The position numbers and the translations under genes were made by a program. From Bacteroidota bacterium (GTDB lineage Bacteria; Bacteroidota; Ignavibacteria; Ignavibacteriales; Melioribacteraceae), in assembly GCA_021801605.1 (NCBI GenBank), contig JAJYXU010000090.1, forward strand, positions 1-44,080: a stretch of DNA of 44,080 nucleotides. The letters run 5' to 3'. Under the pieces are notes generated by a model. It was not told the DNA's origin, did not search any database, and saw nothing but the letters and a program-made list of their open reading frames with translations. Of this stretch, positions 1-10,399 are shown piece by piece. Position 1 is the first letter of the stretch. Every line of letters begins with the position of its first letter.

Positions 1-16
1 TCTTTCTAATTTGAGT

Positions 17-102
17 GCTAATGAACAGAATAAAATTCTGTTCTACAAGTAGCGCAGATTTTTAATCTGCGCATTAGTGAGCAGATTAAAAATCTATTCT
101 AC
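17..102. repeat. Cluster of three GTAG-foot REP-like palindromes
   Basis: Three related units of about 30 nt lie at 17-46, 49-77 (inverted) and 73-102. Read in the sense that starts with GTAG, each is GTAG followed by a palindrome of about 21 nt. Unit 1 has the stem GAACAGAAT/ATTCTGTTC (23-31 and 35-43). Unit 2 has GCGCAGATT/AATCTGCGC (52-60 and 64-72). The stem differences between units 1 and 2 are compensatory. Unit 3 is less perfect, and its GTAG (99-102) supplies the TAG stop of the nfeD gene. A 5' GTAG next to a hairpin is the known signature of REP sequences recognised by REP-associated tyrosine transposases. No such transposase is in the window. Confidence 0.75.
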
Positions 103-1421
103 TTTTTTAAATCCACCACCACTTTAGAACCCTCAACAAATTTCACAACTATTTCAGAACCATGGCTGATATAATTTCCTTCAGTTACTACATCAACACG
201 TTTTTCATTAATTAAAGCAGCACCCGCTGGACGTAAATCTGTAATTGCTTTTCCCTCGGTTCCAACTAAATGCTCAAATGATGGTCTTGTGGCATAACCA
301 GATTTGATCGCAATATTATCTTGAAGAATCAATTTATTCCATATTGCTGATTTAGGCAAAATTTTTGAAAGAAGAAAAATAAAAATTGCGGCTAAAACAA
401 AAACTGACGCAAGTTGAACTATAGCAACAGAAAGAGTTGAATAGTCGGTCATACCAAAATCGGATACTAATCCAAAAAACAAACCGGCAATCATTAAAAG
501 AATTCCCAGAATTCCAAAAATTCCAAATCCCGGAATTACAAAAATCTCAAGCAGCAAAAGAGCTACACCAATAATAAAAATTACAATTTCAAATGCAGAG
601 GCAAGTTGAAGAATGTATCCTGATCCAAAGAAGAGAGCGAGAGCAATAACAGCTATTGTTCCGGGTAAGCCCCAAACTCCCATTTTTATTTCGGTAAAAA
701 TTCCTAACATACCAATAAGAATAAGTAAAGAAGAAATTATTGGATTGTTTAAAAACGCTACAAATTTTTCCGCCCAGTTCGAAGTAACAATAACATCTTC
801 TGCCTTTTCAAGTCCAAATGCCTTTTTTACTTCAGCTATACTTGTTAAAACTGTGTCTGCTATTTTAAATTTTACAGCTTCTTCCGAAGTTAGTGTGATG
901 AGTTTTTTATCGTCATCATTTAAATCTGCAACAACAACAGTTTCATCTACCATACCTTGAGCAATATCAGTACGTCTTCCATTTTTCTCTGCAGTAGCAC
1001 GCATCTCTGAACGCATATAAGATTGGTATTTCTCAGATTGTTTTTGTCCGGATTGATCTACAACGGTTGAAGCACCAATGGAAGCACCAGGGACCATTAC
1101 AATCTTCTCGCATGAAAGAGCAATTAAAGCACCGGCAGAGATAGCACGCTTATCAATGAAAGCAATCGTTTTAACTTTGCTGTTGAGGATAGCGTCTTTA
1201 ATTTGAGTTGCAGCATCAACTCTTCCGCCAAAAGTATTGATACGAAAAATGATTGCCGCAGCATTATTTTTCTCTGCTTCGTCAACGACTCTTTTTACAT
1301 AAGGCGCAAGACCGAGATCAATTTCACCTTCTATGTTCCCCTGGTAAACCTTTGATTGTTGGGCTAAAATATTTGCGAAAAATGAAAAGCATACAAATAA
1401 GAAGAGTAATCGTTTTTTCAT
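99..1421 (-). CDS. NfeD-family membrane-bound ClpP-class serine protease
   Basis: This is a full-length NfeD protein of 440 aa. It begins with a signal peptide (KKRLLFLFVCFSFFANILAQ) and a periplasmic ClpP/SppA-like protease domain (about 22-220) with the TFGGRVDAA segment and a candidate Ser95 in ISAGALIAL. Lys131 in SEKYQSY is a plausible second member of the Ser-Lys dyad. A hydrophobic block with several membrane segments (about 235-365) and a C-terminal OB-fold-like domain follow. Family members cut hydrophobic C-termini of partners such as stomatins and act in membrane quality control; no stomatin gene is adjacent here. The start at 1421 is chosen over an upstream ATG at 1445 because GGAGG sits 6-7 nt before it and the signal peptide then begins directly. 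The stop codon overlaps the GTAG foot of a REP palindrome. Confidence 0.9.
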   Translation of the reverse strand: MKKRLLFLFVCFSFFANILAQQSKVYQGNIEGEIDLGLAPYVKRVVDEAEKNNAAAIIFRINTFGGRVDAATQIKDAILNSKVKTIAFIDKRAISAGALIALSCEKIVMVPGASIGASTVVDQSGQKQSEKYQSYMRSEMRATAEKNGRRTDIAQGMVDETVVVADLNDDDKKLITLTSEEAVKFKIADTVLTSIAEVKKAFGLEKAEDVIVTSNWAEKFVAFLNNPIISSLLILIGMLGIFTEIKMGVWGLPGTIAVIALALFFGSGYILQLASAFEIVIFIIGVALLLLEIFVIPGFGIFGILGILLMIAGLFFGLVSDFGMTDYSTLSVAIVQLASVFVLAAIFIFLLSKILPKSAIWNKLILQDNIAIKSGYATRPSFEHLVGTEGKAITDLRPAGAALINEKRVDVVTEGNYISHGSEIVVKFVEGSKVVVDLKK

Positions 1422-1509
1422 AAGAGTCCTCCGAACAATAATCATTTGAGACGTGAAAATTTTCCATCAACTACTTACTTAAAAAGAAGAACTATTTCAA
1501 CAAATCTTT

Positions 1510-2400
1510 CTAACGGCATATAAAAGCGTAATTCAAAATTTTATAAACCAATTTAGCGGCGACAAAATTCGATGATGGATGATATTTGTTCGGTGCTAAT
1601 TCAACAACATCAAAACCAACAATATTTTTTTCCTGTCCAATAATTTTCAATAGATTCATAGTTTCATCCCAGAACAAACCGCCCGGTTCAGGCGTTCCGG
1701 TCGCGGGCATGAATGACGGGTCAAAACCGTCCACATCAAATGTAATGTAAACGTTCTCTTTTAAGTTCTGAACAACGAGTTCCTGCCAATTGTCGCCAAA
1801 CATCCCCAACTTAATTTCACGTGCGTAAAATGTTTTAATCTTTTTTTCTTTCCTGAAATCAGATTCATCTTTACACTGTGCACGAATTCCGACTTGAACA
1901 ATATTAGAATTAAATTCGGCAACGCGCGCCATTACACTTGCGTGAGAATATTTAGATCCTTCATAACTTAAACGAAGGTCTGAGTGAGCATCAATCTGTA
2001 AAATAGAAAGATTTGGAAATCGTTCGTTATATGCCATAATAGGAGCGGTTGATAATGAATGCTCTCCTCCTAATGTTACAACAAACTTTCCGGCATCAAT
2101 ATGTTTGGCTACTTCTTTGTGAATTTTATAAAGAGATTTTTCGATTGAAAGTTTTTGAAGATTAAGCGGTTCAAGAGTGCAAATTCCTTTTTCAAAACAG
2201 AGTTCTCTACTTTGTTCTTCATCATAGAACTCAACATAGTGAGAAGCTTTCAATATTTCTTCCGGACCTTTGGCTGTTCCTTTTCCATAGCTGACGGTTT
2301 TTTCTAATGGTGCAGAAACAATTACAATTTCAGAATCATTGTAATTAGAATATTCTTTTTCAATGGCAAGAAAATTTTTCTTGATACCGAGTTCTTTCAT
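1510..2400 (-). CDS. speB: Agmatinase / ureohydrolase (arginase family)
   Basis: This 296-aa protein is a ureohydrolase of the agmatinase branch, which hydrolyses agmatine to putrescine and urea using two Mn ions. The metal ligands are visible in order: GGEHS (111-115), DAHSD (137-141) and DVDGFDP (222-228), followed by the substrate loop ATGTPEPGG. Length and motif spacing are standard. The ATG at 2400 is preceded by a GAGG-containing purine run. The gene lies downstream of tgt-yajC on the same strand, about 150 nt after yajC, with a dispersed palindromic repeat between. Agmatinase is preferred over arginase because of the compact N-terminus and the PEPGG loop, but guanidinobutyrase or formimidoylglutamase activity cannot be excluded from sequence. 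Confidence 0.88.
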   Translation of the reverse strand: MKELGIKKNFLAIEKEYSNYNDSEIVIVSAPLEKTVSYGKGTAKGPEEILKASHYVEFYDEEQSRELCFEKGICTLEPLNLQKLSIEKSLYKIHKEVAKHIDAGKFVVTLGGEHSLSTAPIMAYNERFPNLSILQIDAHSDLRLSYEGSKYSHASVMARVAEFNSNIVQVGIRAQCKDESDFRKEKKIKTFYAREIKLGMFGDNWQELVVQNLKENVYITFDVDGFDPSFMPATGTPEPGGLFWDETMNLLKIIGQEKNIVGFDVVELAPNKYHPSSNFVAAKLVYKILNYAFICR

Positions 2401-2450
2401 CTCTAACCTCTAACCACAACCGTGTCAAGTATGCCTAAATAGAAAGCTTT

Positions 2451-2522
2451 CTCTGTGTCTTAGTGCCTCTGCGGTTCATTTTTTATTCATTCCCAAATCT
2501 TTTACCACAGAGGCGCAGAGAC
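2451..2522. repeat. Dispersed palindromic repeat, family A
   Basis: An intergenic repeat between yajC and the agmatinase gene. The arms GCCTCTGCGGT (2465-2475) and ACCACAGAGGC (2504-2514) pair over 11 bp with one mismatch. The flanking text (CTCTGTGTCTTAG; GCGCAGAGAC) belongs to the same family as sequences at 15301-15356 (inside mod), 17976-18061 and 42147-42175. Confidence 0.6.
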
Positions 2523-2551
2523 TTTTTCGACAGCCAAAGGAGTGGTTCGTT

Positions 2552-2875
2552 TTATTTCTTTTCTACGTTATCTTTAATTACAGCTGCTATTGCAGTGCGT
2601 TCAAATTTAATTTTTACATTGTTGCCGACATCAACAAGGACTGTTTTATCTTCGAGACCGGCAATTGTTCCATGCATTCCTCCGGTAAGAACAACTTTAT
2701 CTCCCTTTTGAACCGCTTCGAGCATTGCTTTCTGTTCTTTAGCTCTCTTTTGCTGAGGACGAATAATCATAAAATAAAAAATAGCGAAGATAGCGCCGAA
2801 CATAATCAGTGTGCTTATCATTGAACCGCCGCCCTGTCCATCAGGTGTTGGTGCCATAGCTAATAAGATTTCCAT
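2552..2875 (-). CDS. yajC: Preprotein translocase subunit YajC
   Basis: A 107-aa protein with one N-terminal membrane helix (about 18-40), the family signature FYFMIIRPQQKRAKEQ just after it, and the GDKVVLTGGMHGTI segment. YajC is the small accessory subunit of the SecDF-YajC complex at the inner membrane. The ATG at 2875 follows AAGAGGAG in the last codons of tgt, which stops only 3 nt upstream, so tgt and yajC are an operon, as in many bacteria. secD and secF are not next to it here. Confidence 0.95.
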   Translation of the reverse strand: MEILLAMAPTPDGQGGGSMISTLIMFGAIFAIFYFMIIRPQQKRAKEQKAMLEAVQKGDKVVLTGGMHGTIAGLEDKTVLVDVGNNVKIKFERTAIAAVIKDNVEKK

Positions 2876-2878
2876 TTA

Positions 2879-4102
<1,224 letters not shown>

Positions 4103-4131
4103 CTACTGATTGAATAGCTTGAAAACTTATT

Positions 4132-4479
4132 TCATCCTTGCTCAGATTTACCACGCCAGCCTATAATACCATTTTTGAGATTGTAAACATTTCCAAATCC
4201 CATCTGCTTCATCTGTTTGCAAGCATTCTTACTTCTAACTCCGGAGCGGCAATAGACAAGGTATGTTTTGTCCCGTCCCAACTTGTCAATCTTATGAGAA
4301 AAATCCGGTTCGTGAATATCAATCAAAATTGAATTTGGAATTCTTGCTTGTAAGTTTTCATGTTTAGTTCTTACATCTAATACAATAACATTATTCCGGT
4401 CAATCATATTCCCGAAAGCAGAGTTATCGAGGTCGCGCGAATCTTCCGTTTTAGAGAAAAGCGCTGAAAAGATGTTCAT
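4132..4479 (-). CDS. Single-domain rhodanese-like sulfurtransferase
   Basis: A 115-aa protein consisting of one rhodanese domain. The catalytic loop is CRSGVRS (77-83) with Cys77, and the family segments VIVLDVRT and GHI-like ARIPNSILIDI precede it. Single-domain rhodaneses of this size carry sulfur as a persulfide in the cytoplasm. No signal peptide is visible. The start at 4479 has GGAG about 7 nt upstream. It lies 47 nt downstream of the CNNM/CBS gene and 56 nt upstream of tgt, so it is probably part of the long minus-strand run. The physiological sulfur donor and acceptor cannot be read from the sequence. Confidence 0.88.
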   Translation of the reverse strand: MNIFSALFSKTEDSRDLDNSAFGNMIDRNNVIVLDVRTKHENLQARIPNSILIDIHEPDFSHKIDKLGRDKTYLVYCRSGVRSKNACKQMKQMGFGNVYNLKNGIIGWRGKSEQG

Positions 4480-4526
4480 TATTTCTCCGATGTTTTCTTT
4501 GGTAACAACTGGATGTGAAAATTAAT

Positions 4527-5765
4527 TCACTCTTGAGGTTCTTGTTCGATGGTTAATTTCAGCAAGTCAATTTTAGTATTGCTCGATTTCAGAATTAGAA
4601 TTGTAAAGTTATCAATCTTAAATGTTTCTCCCTTTTTGGGAATCCGTCCAATTTTGAAAGTTACAAAACCCGCAATAGTTTCATAATCGCCTTCTGCTAT
4701 CTTGAACTTCAACTCATCATTTAAATAATCAATTTCTACTTTACCGCTGAGCAGGTAAGAGTTTGCATCAATTTTTCTAGCAACTTTCTCATTTACGTCG
4801 TCATACTCATCCCGTATTTCCCCAAAAAGTTCTTCAATCAAGTCTTCAACAGTAAGTATGCCTGCTGTACCTCCGAATTCATCCACTACAACCGCAAAAG
4901 AAAATTGTTTGTCCAGAAACTCATTCAGCATTTCCATACTTTTTTTTGTTTCGGGGACAAAGGATACTTCTCGAAGAACAGATTTCAAATCTTTCGGCTG
5001 CTTAAAAATATCTTTTGTAAAAACAGTCCCTTTTATATTGTCAAGGTTTTCATCATAGACAACAATTTTTGAATACCCTGACTCGATAAAAGTATCGAGT
5101 ACTTCTTCCATTGTACTGCTGATTTCAACACCGACAATATCTGTACGCGGAGTCATGGCTTCGTAAACACGCTGCTCTCTAATATCCATCACCTTATTGA
5201 TTATATCGGATTGTTCTTCATCCATCTTCCCGGCTTCGGAACTTTCTTCAAATAGATTTTGCAGATCTTTTTTATCAAAAATATGTAGAATTTTTTCTTC
5301 TTCGTTTCGATTTGTTCTGCTCAACAAAGATGATATGGTGGAAATAGTTTTTACGAAAGGATAGATTATAATTGTGAGAACACGAAGAGGGATTGCAGAA
5401 AACATAACAAGCCGATCCGCCATTTCTCTTCCAAAATACTTTGGGATTAATTCACCAAATAAAAGTATTAATGTTGTTGTGATCAACAGTATTACGAATT
5501 CTTCCAAACCAAAAATTTTAAATAGAAAAATTGAGCTGAGCGAAGCAAAAGTAATATTTACAATATTGTTAGAGATAAGAATTGATGAAAAGAATAGATC
5601 TGGATTGTGCATGAAGTAGTGAGCATTCTTTGCCGATAAATTATTTTTTCTTGCGCGGATTTCAACTTTAATTTTATTCGCAACAACGAATGCAATCTCC
5701 GAAGCGGAGAAAAACGCACTTAAAATCAAAAGTACAAATAATATCAAAAGATCATTAGTCATCAT
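4527..5765 (-). CDS. CNNM/CorC-HlyC family membrane protein with CBS pair
   Basis: This 412-aa protein has an N-terminal DUF21/CNNM membrane domain (about 1-140, opening with NDLLILFVLLILSAFFSASE), a pair of CBS domains (about 190-320) with PRTDIVGVE and a second CBS ending VVDEFGGTAGILTVEDLIEELFGEI, and a C-terminal CorC/HlyC domain (about 330-410). Proteins of this layout take part in Mg/Co transport or its control; in gliding Bacteroidota a related protein is GldE. The hemolysin name is historical. The gene starts 5 nt after the UbiA-family gene stops, with GAGATAG just before the two ATG codons. Confidence 0.88.
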   Translation of the reverse strand: MMTNDLLILFVLLILSAFFSASEIAFVVANKIKVEIRARKNNLSAKNAHYFMHNPDLFFSSILISNNIVNITFASLSSIFLFKIFGLEEFVILLITTTLILLFGELIPKYFGREMADRLVMFSAIPLRVLTIIIYPFVKTISTISSLLSRTNRNEEEKILHIFDKKDLQNLFEESSEAGKMDEEQSDIINKVMDIREQRVYEAMTPRTDIVGVEISSTMEEVLDTFIESGYSKIVVYDENLDNIKGTVFTKDIFKQPKDLKSVLREVSFVPETKKSMEMLNEFLDKQFSFAVVVDEFGGTAGILTVEDLIEELFGEIRDEYDDVNEKVARKIDANSYLLSGKVEIDYLNDELKFKIAEGDYETIAGFVTFKIGRIPKKGETFKIDNFTILILKSSNTKIDLLKLTIEQEPQE

Positions 5766-5770
5766 CTATC

Positions 5771-6688
5771 TCAGAAAAACATCCATGTTTTATAAAAATA
5801 AATAATGAACAAAGCTGAAGCCACATAGAGAATTAAGTTAATAATCATCGGAGGATCCGTAAGAAGAACTTCAATCACGTTCTCACCTCTATCTTTCTTA
5901 TAAACTAAATACATATATCTAAAAATTCCAAAAATGACGAACATAGTAGTAAAGACCAATCGTTCCGTACCAAACGATTCAACGGTTCTTTCCGCAACAG
6001 AATAAAGTGCGTAACTTAAAATCACTCCGCTTCCCGTCATGGCTGCAATTTGGTCAATGAAATTCAGTGAGTAGTCCTTTAATACTGTTCTTTGTCCGGA
6101 AGAATCTGAACTGCTGGCAATTTCCACACGCCGTTTCATTACTGCAAGAAAGAGAGAAAGAAACATGGTTGTTAGAATCAACCATTTTGAAATGTAAACT
6201 GAAACCAGAAGACCACCACCAATCACTCGAAGCATAAATCCCGATGCAATACAAAATATATCAACGATCACTATTTCTTTCAGTAAAGTAGTGTAAAGAA
6301 TATTGATTATTACATACAACCATACAATGATCATGAAAGACGAATTCATCAAAACTGTGATAAGCACCAGTATAAGAAAAAGAAATGTACCAATTATTTG
6401 TGCGTTTAGTTTAGAAATTTTCCCGCTTGCAATAGGACGGTCTTTTTTGAGAGGATGTACCGCATCTTTTGGAGAGTCAACGATATCATTAAGAACGTAA
6501 ACTGCACTCGATGCTATCGAGAAGGTTATAAATCCGATGACGATCATGCGAAACTCGTCCGGGTGGAAAAGTTGTTTTGCAAAAACCGCCGGCACAAATA
6601 CAAAAAAATTCTTCGCCCAGCTGGTTACCCGCAGAAGTTTTAAATAACTGCCAATCTTAGAAAACAGCTGATTCTTCATAGATACCAA
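5771..6688 (-). CDS. UbiA-family prenyltransferase, decaprenyl-phosphate phosphoribosyltransferase-like
   Basis: An integral membrane protein of 305 aa with about eight hydrophobic segments. It has the first Asp-rich motif in [18 protein letters not shown] followed by PIASG, and a second in [17 protein letters not shown]. This pattern fits the branch that moves phosphoribose from PRPP to a polyprenyl phosphate (Rv3806c type, in decaprenyl-phosphoribose-arabinose synthesis) better than the ubiquinone or menaquinone branches. The reading frame overlaps the end of the upstream mutase gene by 32 nt; the second Met (6679) is an alternative start. No arabinosyl epimerase genes are nearby, so the final product is open. 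Confidence 0.8.
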   Translation of the reverse strand: MVSMKNQLFSKIGSYLKLLRVTSWAKNFFVFVPAVFAKQLFHPDEFRMIVIGFITFSIASSAVYVLNDIVDSPKDAVHPLKKDRPIASGKISKLNAQIIGTFLFLILVLITVLMNSSFMIIVWLYVIINILYTTLLKEIVIVDIFCIASGFMLRVIGGGLLVSVYISKWLILTTMFLSLFLAVMKRRVEIASSSDSSGQRTVLKDYSLNFIDQIAAMTGSGVILSYALYSVAERTVESFGTERLVFTTMFVIFGIFRYMYLVYKKDRGENVIEVLLTDPPMIINLILYVASALFIIYFYKTWMFF

Positions 6689-8312
6689 AATGTTGTTTTA
6701 ATTCGTCAACCATTTCGCCAAGAGTAACATAATTATTTGCAGCTTGCACAAAGACCGGCATTAAATTCTGTCCATCACGAGCCGCAGCGCCAATCTCCTC
6801 TAAACTTTTTTCAACCGCTTCATTATTACGACTTTGTTTTAATTCAGCAAGACGCTTTCTTTGCCGCGCTTCAACATCGGGTGAGATTTGAAGAATCGGA
6901 ATATCAATTTTTTCATTCTCTTCTACAAAATCGTTAATGCCGACAATTATTTTTTCTTTTCTTTCAAATTCTTTTTGATAACGGTAAGCCGAGTCCGCAA
7001 TTTCTTTTTGGAAATATCCATGTTCTATTGCTTGGACCACGCCGCCAAGCGAATCAATTTCGAAAAATATTCTTTCTGCTTCGGCTTCCATTTTATTGGT
7101 TAGAGATTCTACAAAGTAACTTCCGCCAAGAGGATCAACTGTGTTGGTTACTCCGGTTTCATAAGCTAATAGCTGTTGAGTGCGCAAAGCAATTTTAACC
7201 GCTTTCTCACTTGGTAAAGCAAGAGTCTCATCCATTGAATTTGTATGGAGAGATTGCGTACCGCCAAGAACAGCAGCCATTGCTTGAAACGCTGTGCGCA
7301 CAATATTATTTTCCGGTTGTTGAGCGGTTAGCGTGCATCCCGCAGTTTGTGTATGAAAACGTAACCACCACGAGCGCGGATTTTTTGCACCGTATTTTTC
7401 TCGTAGTCTTTTAGCATAAATTCTTCTCGCCGCTCTGTACTTTGCGATCTCTTCAAAAAAATCTAAATGCGAATTGAAGAAAAATGAGAGCCGAGGCGCG
7501 AAAGAATCAATATCCATTCCTCTTTCCAGGCATGCCTCTATATATGCAAATCCATCGGCTAATGTGTATGCTAATTCCTGTGCTGCTGTTGAACCCGCTT
7601 CGCGAATATGATAGCCGCTGATTGAAACCGGATTCCATTGAGTTACTTCATTGGTGCAGTATTCAATCATGTCGGTGATAATCCGCATTGAAGGACGCGG
7701 TGGAAAAATAAATTCTTTCTGCGCGATATATTCTTTAAGAATATCATTCTGAAGAGTTCCCCGGAGTTTATCAAAACTAACTCCTTGTTTTTGCGCAACA
7801 GCAAGATAGAATGCAAAGATCATTGCCGCCGGAGAATTTATTGTCATCGAGGTAGAAACCTTATCTAACGGAATTCCATCTAACAAAATTTCCATATCTT
7901 GAAGCGATGAGATTGCAACACCACAAATTCCAACTTCACCTTGACTCAACGGCGCATCTGCATCCCATCCCATCAATGTTGGAAGATCGAATGCTACAGA
8001 TAAACCGGTCTGACCGTGCCCTAATAAATATTTGAACCGCTCATTAGTATCTTCGGGCGTTCCGAATCCGGCAAATTGCCGCATTGTCCATACTCTTCCT
8101 CTATAACCAGTCGGATGAATTCCGCGAGTAAACGGATATTCGCCCGGGAAATTTATATCATCTAAAAAATTTTGACCGGCAAGATCATCGGGTGAATAAA
8201 GCGGATTGATTGGTTCTCCGGAAACTGTTGTAAATTTCATTCCGGTTTCTTCTGCCTTTGCAAGTTTATTTTCGTAAGACTTTTTTGCTTTCTTGTATTC
8301 TTCTGAAAACAT
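6657..8312 (-). CDS. Adenosylcobalamin-dependent acyl-CoA mutase large subunit, isobutyryl-CoA mutase type
   Basis: A 551-aa catalytic TIM-barrel subunit of the methylmalonyl-CoA mutase family with no C-terminal B12 domain, so a separate small subunit is required; none is in the window. Family segments include [61 protein letters not shown] and [14 protein letters not shown]. The residues that set acyl specificity are Phe80 and Gln198 (RQFAGF; YIAQKE). Methylmalonyl-CoA mutase has Tyr89 and Arg207 at these places, while isobutyryl-CoA mutase has Phe80 and Gln198. A C4-C5 acyl-CoA without a free carboxylate is therefore the likely substrate. It sits between mutL and the UbiA gene and overlaps the latter. 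Confidence 0.87.
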   Translation of the reverse strand: MFSEEYKKAKKSYENKLAKAEETGMKFTTVSGEPINPLYSPDDLAGQNFLDDINFPGEYPFTRGIHPTGYRGRVWTMRQFAGFGTPEDTNERFKYLLGHGQTGLSVAFDLPTLMGWDADAPLSQGEVGICGVAISSLQDMEILLDGIPLDKVSTSMTINSPAAMIFAFYLAVAQKQGVSFDKLRGTLQNDILKEYIAQKEFIFPPRPSMRIITDMIEYCTNEVTQWNPVSISGYHIREAGSTAAQELAYTLADGFAYIEACLERGMDIDSFAPRLSFFFNSHLDFFEEIAKYRAARRIYAKRLREKYGAKNPRSWWLRFHTQTAGCTLTAQQPENNIVRTAFQAMAAVLGGTQSLHTNSMDETLALPSEKAVKIALRTQQLLAYETGVTNTVDPLGGSYFVESLTNKMEAEAERIFFEIDSLGGVVQAIEHGYFQKEIADSAYRYQKEFERKEKIIVGINDFVEENEKIDIPILQISPDVEARQRKRLAELKQSRNNEAVEKSLEEIGAAARDGQNLMPVFVQAANNYVTLGEMVDELKQHFGIYEESAVF

Positions 8313-8379
8313 TTTCTCTTCTGCCTTCCTTGATTATTTCAAATACTGATACTGTTTTGTTGAAAAAATACGAAACGCT

Positions 8380-10227
8380 TCAAGTTCTTCCAAATCTCTT
8401 ATCAAATTCCTCTAACGGAATTTTAATTACGATGGGTCTGCCGTGTGGACAAACATACGGCATTGAAGTCGCAAAAAGTTTATCAACTAAAATACGCAGC
8501 TCATTTTCAGTGAGTTTATCGCCCGCTTTAATTGCGGCTTTACATGAATAAGATTTAGCAAGATTATCCCGTATCTCAAGCTGGTTATGCTGTTCATTTT
8601 TTCTGTATTCATGAAGAATGTCTAATAACGTTTCAACTTCATGTTCAACTTTTACATCCGATGGAATACCAACAATAACCAGAACATTTTTAGCTTGGAA
8701 TTTTAATTCAAAACCGAGATTGGTTAGATACGGCTCTAATTCTTTTGCCAGTTGATAATCAGCAGGATCTAAATTAACTTTTTGCGGAAAGAGAAGATGC
8801 TGTGCAAACGGAATGTTTGCTTCAAACGACTGCATTGCCAGTTCGTACAATATACGTTCATGAGCAACGTGAGAATCAATTATCATCAAACCGCTTTTGA
8901 TCTGTGTAAGTATATATTTGTTATGAAGCAGTACAAGGAAAGGAGTTTCAGTATGCTGCATCGTGCCGCTTTCATGATAAACTTCCGTAGTCTGTCTCTC
9001 ATCGAATGGTGTTGTTACTTGCGTATCCGGCGCTGCAGATTTTATCTCCCGGTTAAGATCATCAAACAAACGGTCAACTTCATCTTCACTTAATATGGAA
9101 GGTCTACGCTGCTGATTATTTTGCTGTGATGAAAACGGTCTGTCGGTAAAATCGTTGCGGTCAGTTTGAGTAAAATTCTGAAAACGTAACGACTCTTTTT
9201 CAGCGGGAGTACCGTTAAAAGTTATACTCGGCACAAGATCAAAACTTCCTATAGTTTTCTTAATCACAGCTTGAACGAAAGAATAAATCTCCTTCTCGTC
9301 ATCAAATTTCACTTCCAATTTCGAAGGATGTACATTCACATCAACTTTCTTCTGGTCAATCGTCATAAAGAGAACAAAAAAAGGATAGTCGCCTTTTTCT
9401 AAAACATTTTCGAAAGCAGTAAAGACAGCGTGATTAACAATTTTACTCTGCACATATCTTTTATTCAAGAAAAAGTATTGCTCCCCTTTACTACGGCGTA
9501 AATAAGCCGGCTTAGTTACAAATCCGCTGAGCGATATATAATCGGTAATCTCTTTCACTTCAATAATAGCATCAAGAATATTCTCTGCAAAAACTAATTT
9601 CAGTCTTTCTTGAATTGTGGATTTTGGAAAATCGAATACTACATCGTCATCGTTGTAAAATTTGAAAGCAACTTCGGGATGGCTTAAAGAAATTTTCTTA
9701 AATGTTTCGATTATGTGCTTCAGTTCCGTCTGATTGCTTTTCAAAAAATTGCGGCGCGCCGGAACATTATAAAAAAGATTCTTCACGGAAATTGAAGTGC
9801 CTTTTGAGAAGGAACCTTTTTCTTTTGTGATAACCGAATTGTCGTCAACTTTTATAAATGTACCGAGCTCTTGATCTCTGCGTTCGGTTTTTAATTCAAA
9901 GATACTGACTGCTGCTATCGAAGCAAGAGCTTCACCTCGGAAACCAAAAGTGCCGATTGCTTCAAGATCGTCAATTGTTTCAATCTTGCTCGTTGCATGC
10001 CTCTGTATTGATAATTCAGCATCATCTTCATTCATCCCTTCGCCGTCATCGGCAACCTGAATCAAAGTTTTACCGGCACCTTTGATCATTACATCAATAT
10101 TCTGTGCACCGGCATCAATTGCATTCTCCACCAATTCTTTTACAACAGATTCCGGACGGTTCACAACCTCACCTGCTGCTATTTTATTAGCCAGATTTTC
10201 AGGTAATATTTTAATTCTTTTGTTCAA
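8380..10227 (-). CDS. mutL: DNA mismatch repair protein MutL
   Basis: A 615-aa MutL. The GHKL ATPase domain has ELVENAIDAGA (31-41), DDGEGM and a GFRGEAL lid segment; the transducer domain follows, and the C-terminal dimerisation/endonuclease domain is complete, with SCKAAIKAGD and CPHGRP near the end. The endonuclease motif is DSHVAHERILYE (451-462) instead of the usual DQHAxxExxxxE: the Asp, His and both Glu are kept, while Gln is Ser and Ala is Val. It probably still binds metal. A Gln/Asn-rich linker (about 355-430) separates the halves. No mutS is in the window. Confidence 0.95.
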   Translation of the reverse strand: MNKRIKILPENLANKIAAGEVVNRPESVVKELVENAIDAGAQNIDVMIKGAGKTLIQVADDGEGMNEDDAELSIQRHATSKIETIDDLEAIGTFGFRGEALASIAAVSIFELKTERRDQELGTFIKVDDNSVITKEKGSFSKGTSISVKNLFYNVPARRNFLKSNQTELKHIIETFKKISLSHPEVAFKFYNDDDVVFDFPKSTIQERLKLVFAENILDAIIEVKEITDYISLSGFVTKPAYLRRSKGEQYFFLNKRYVQSKIVNHAVFTAFENVLEKGDYPFFVLFMTIDQKKVDVNVHPSKLEVKFDDEKEIYSFVQAVIKKTIGSFDLVPSITFNGTPAEKESLRFQNFTQTDRNDFTDRPFSSQQNNQQRRPSILSEDEVDRLFDDLNREIKSAAPDTQVTTPFDERQTTEVYHESGTMQHTETPFLVLLHNKYILTQIKSGLMIIDSHVAHERILYELAMQSFEANIPFAQHLLFPQKVNLDPADYQLAKELEPYLTNLGFELKFQAKNVLVIVGIPSDVKVEHEVETLLDILHEYRKNEQHNQLEIRDNLAKSYSCKAAIKAGDKLTENELRILVDKLFATSMPYVCPHGRPIVIKIPLEEFDKRFGRT

Positions 10228-10293
10228 TTGCTGCTCTCATTCCTAAATTAATGCATTCATAATAAAGTCTTTACTAATTCTTTACAACTTGAT

Positions 10294-10373
10294 AGAACGC
10301 AGATAACGCTGATTTTACAGATCAATACAGATTAATCAGTGAAAATCCGTTCGATCTGTTTAATCTGTGTGCT
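10294..10373. repeat. Dispersed palindromic repeat, family B
   Basis: Intergenic repeat between mutL and folA, made of AACGCAGATAACGCTGATTTT near 10296 and an imperfect inverse ending in AAAATCCGTTCGATCTGTT. The same wording (CGCAGATAACG; AATCTGTGT) recurs at 23797-23843 and 42061-42279. No gene or promoter is seen in it. Confidence 0.5.
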
Positions 10374-10399
10374 ATTCTTATATAGCATCTTCCCAAATC

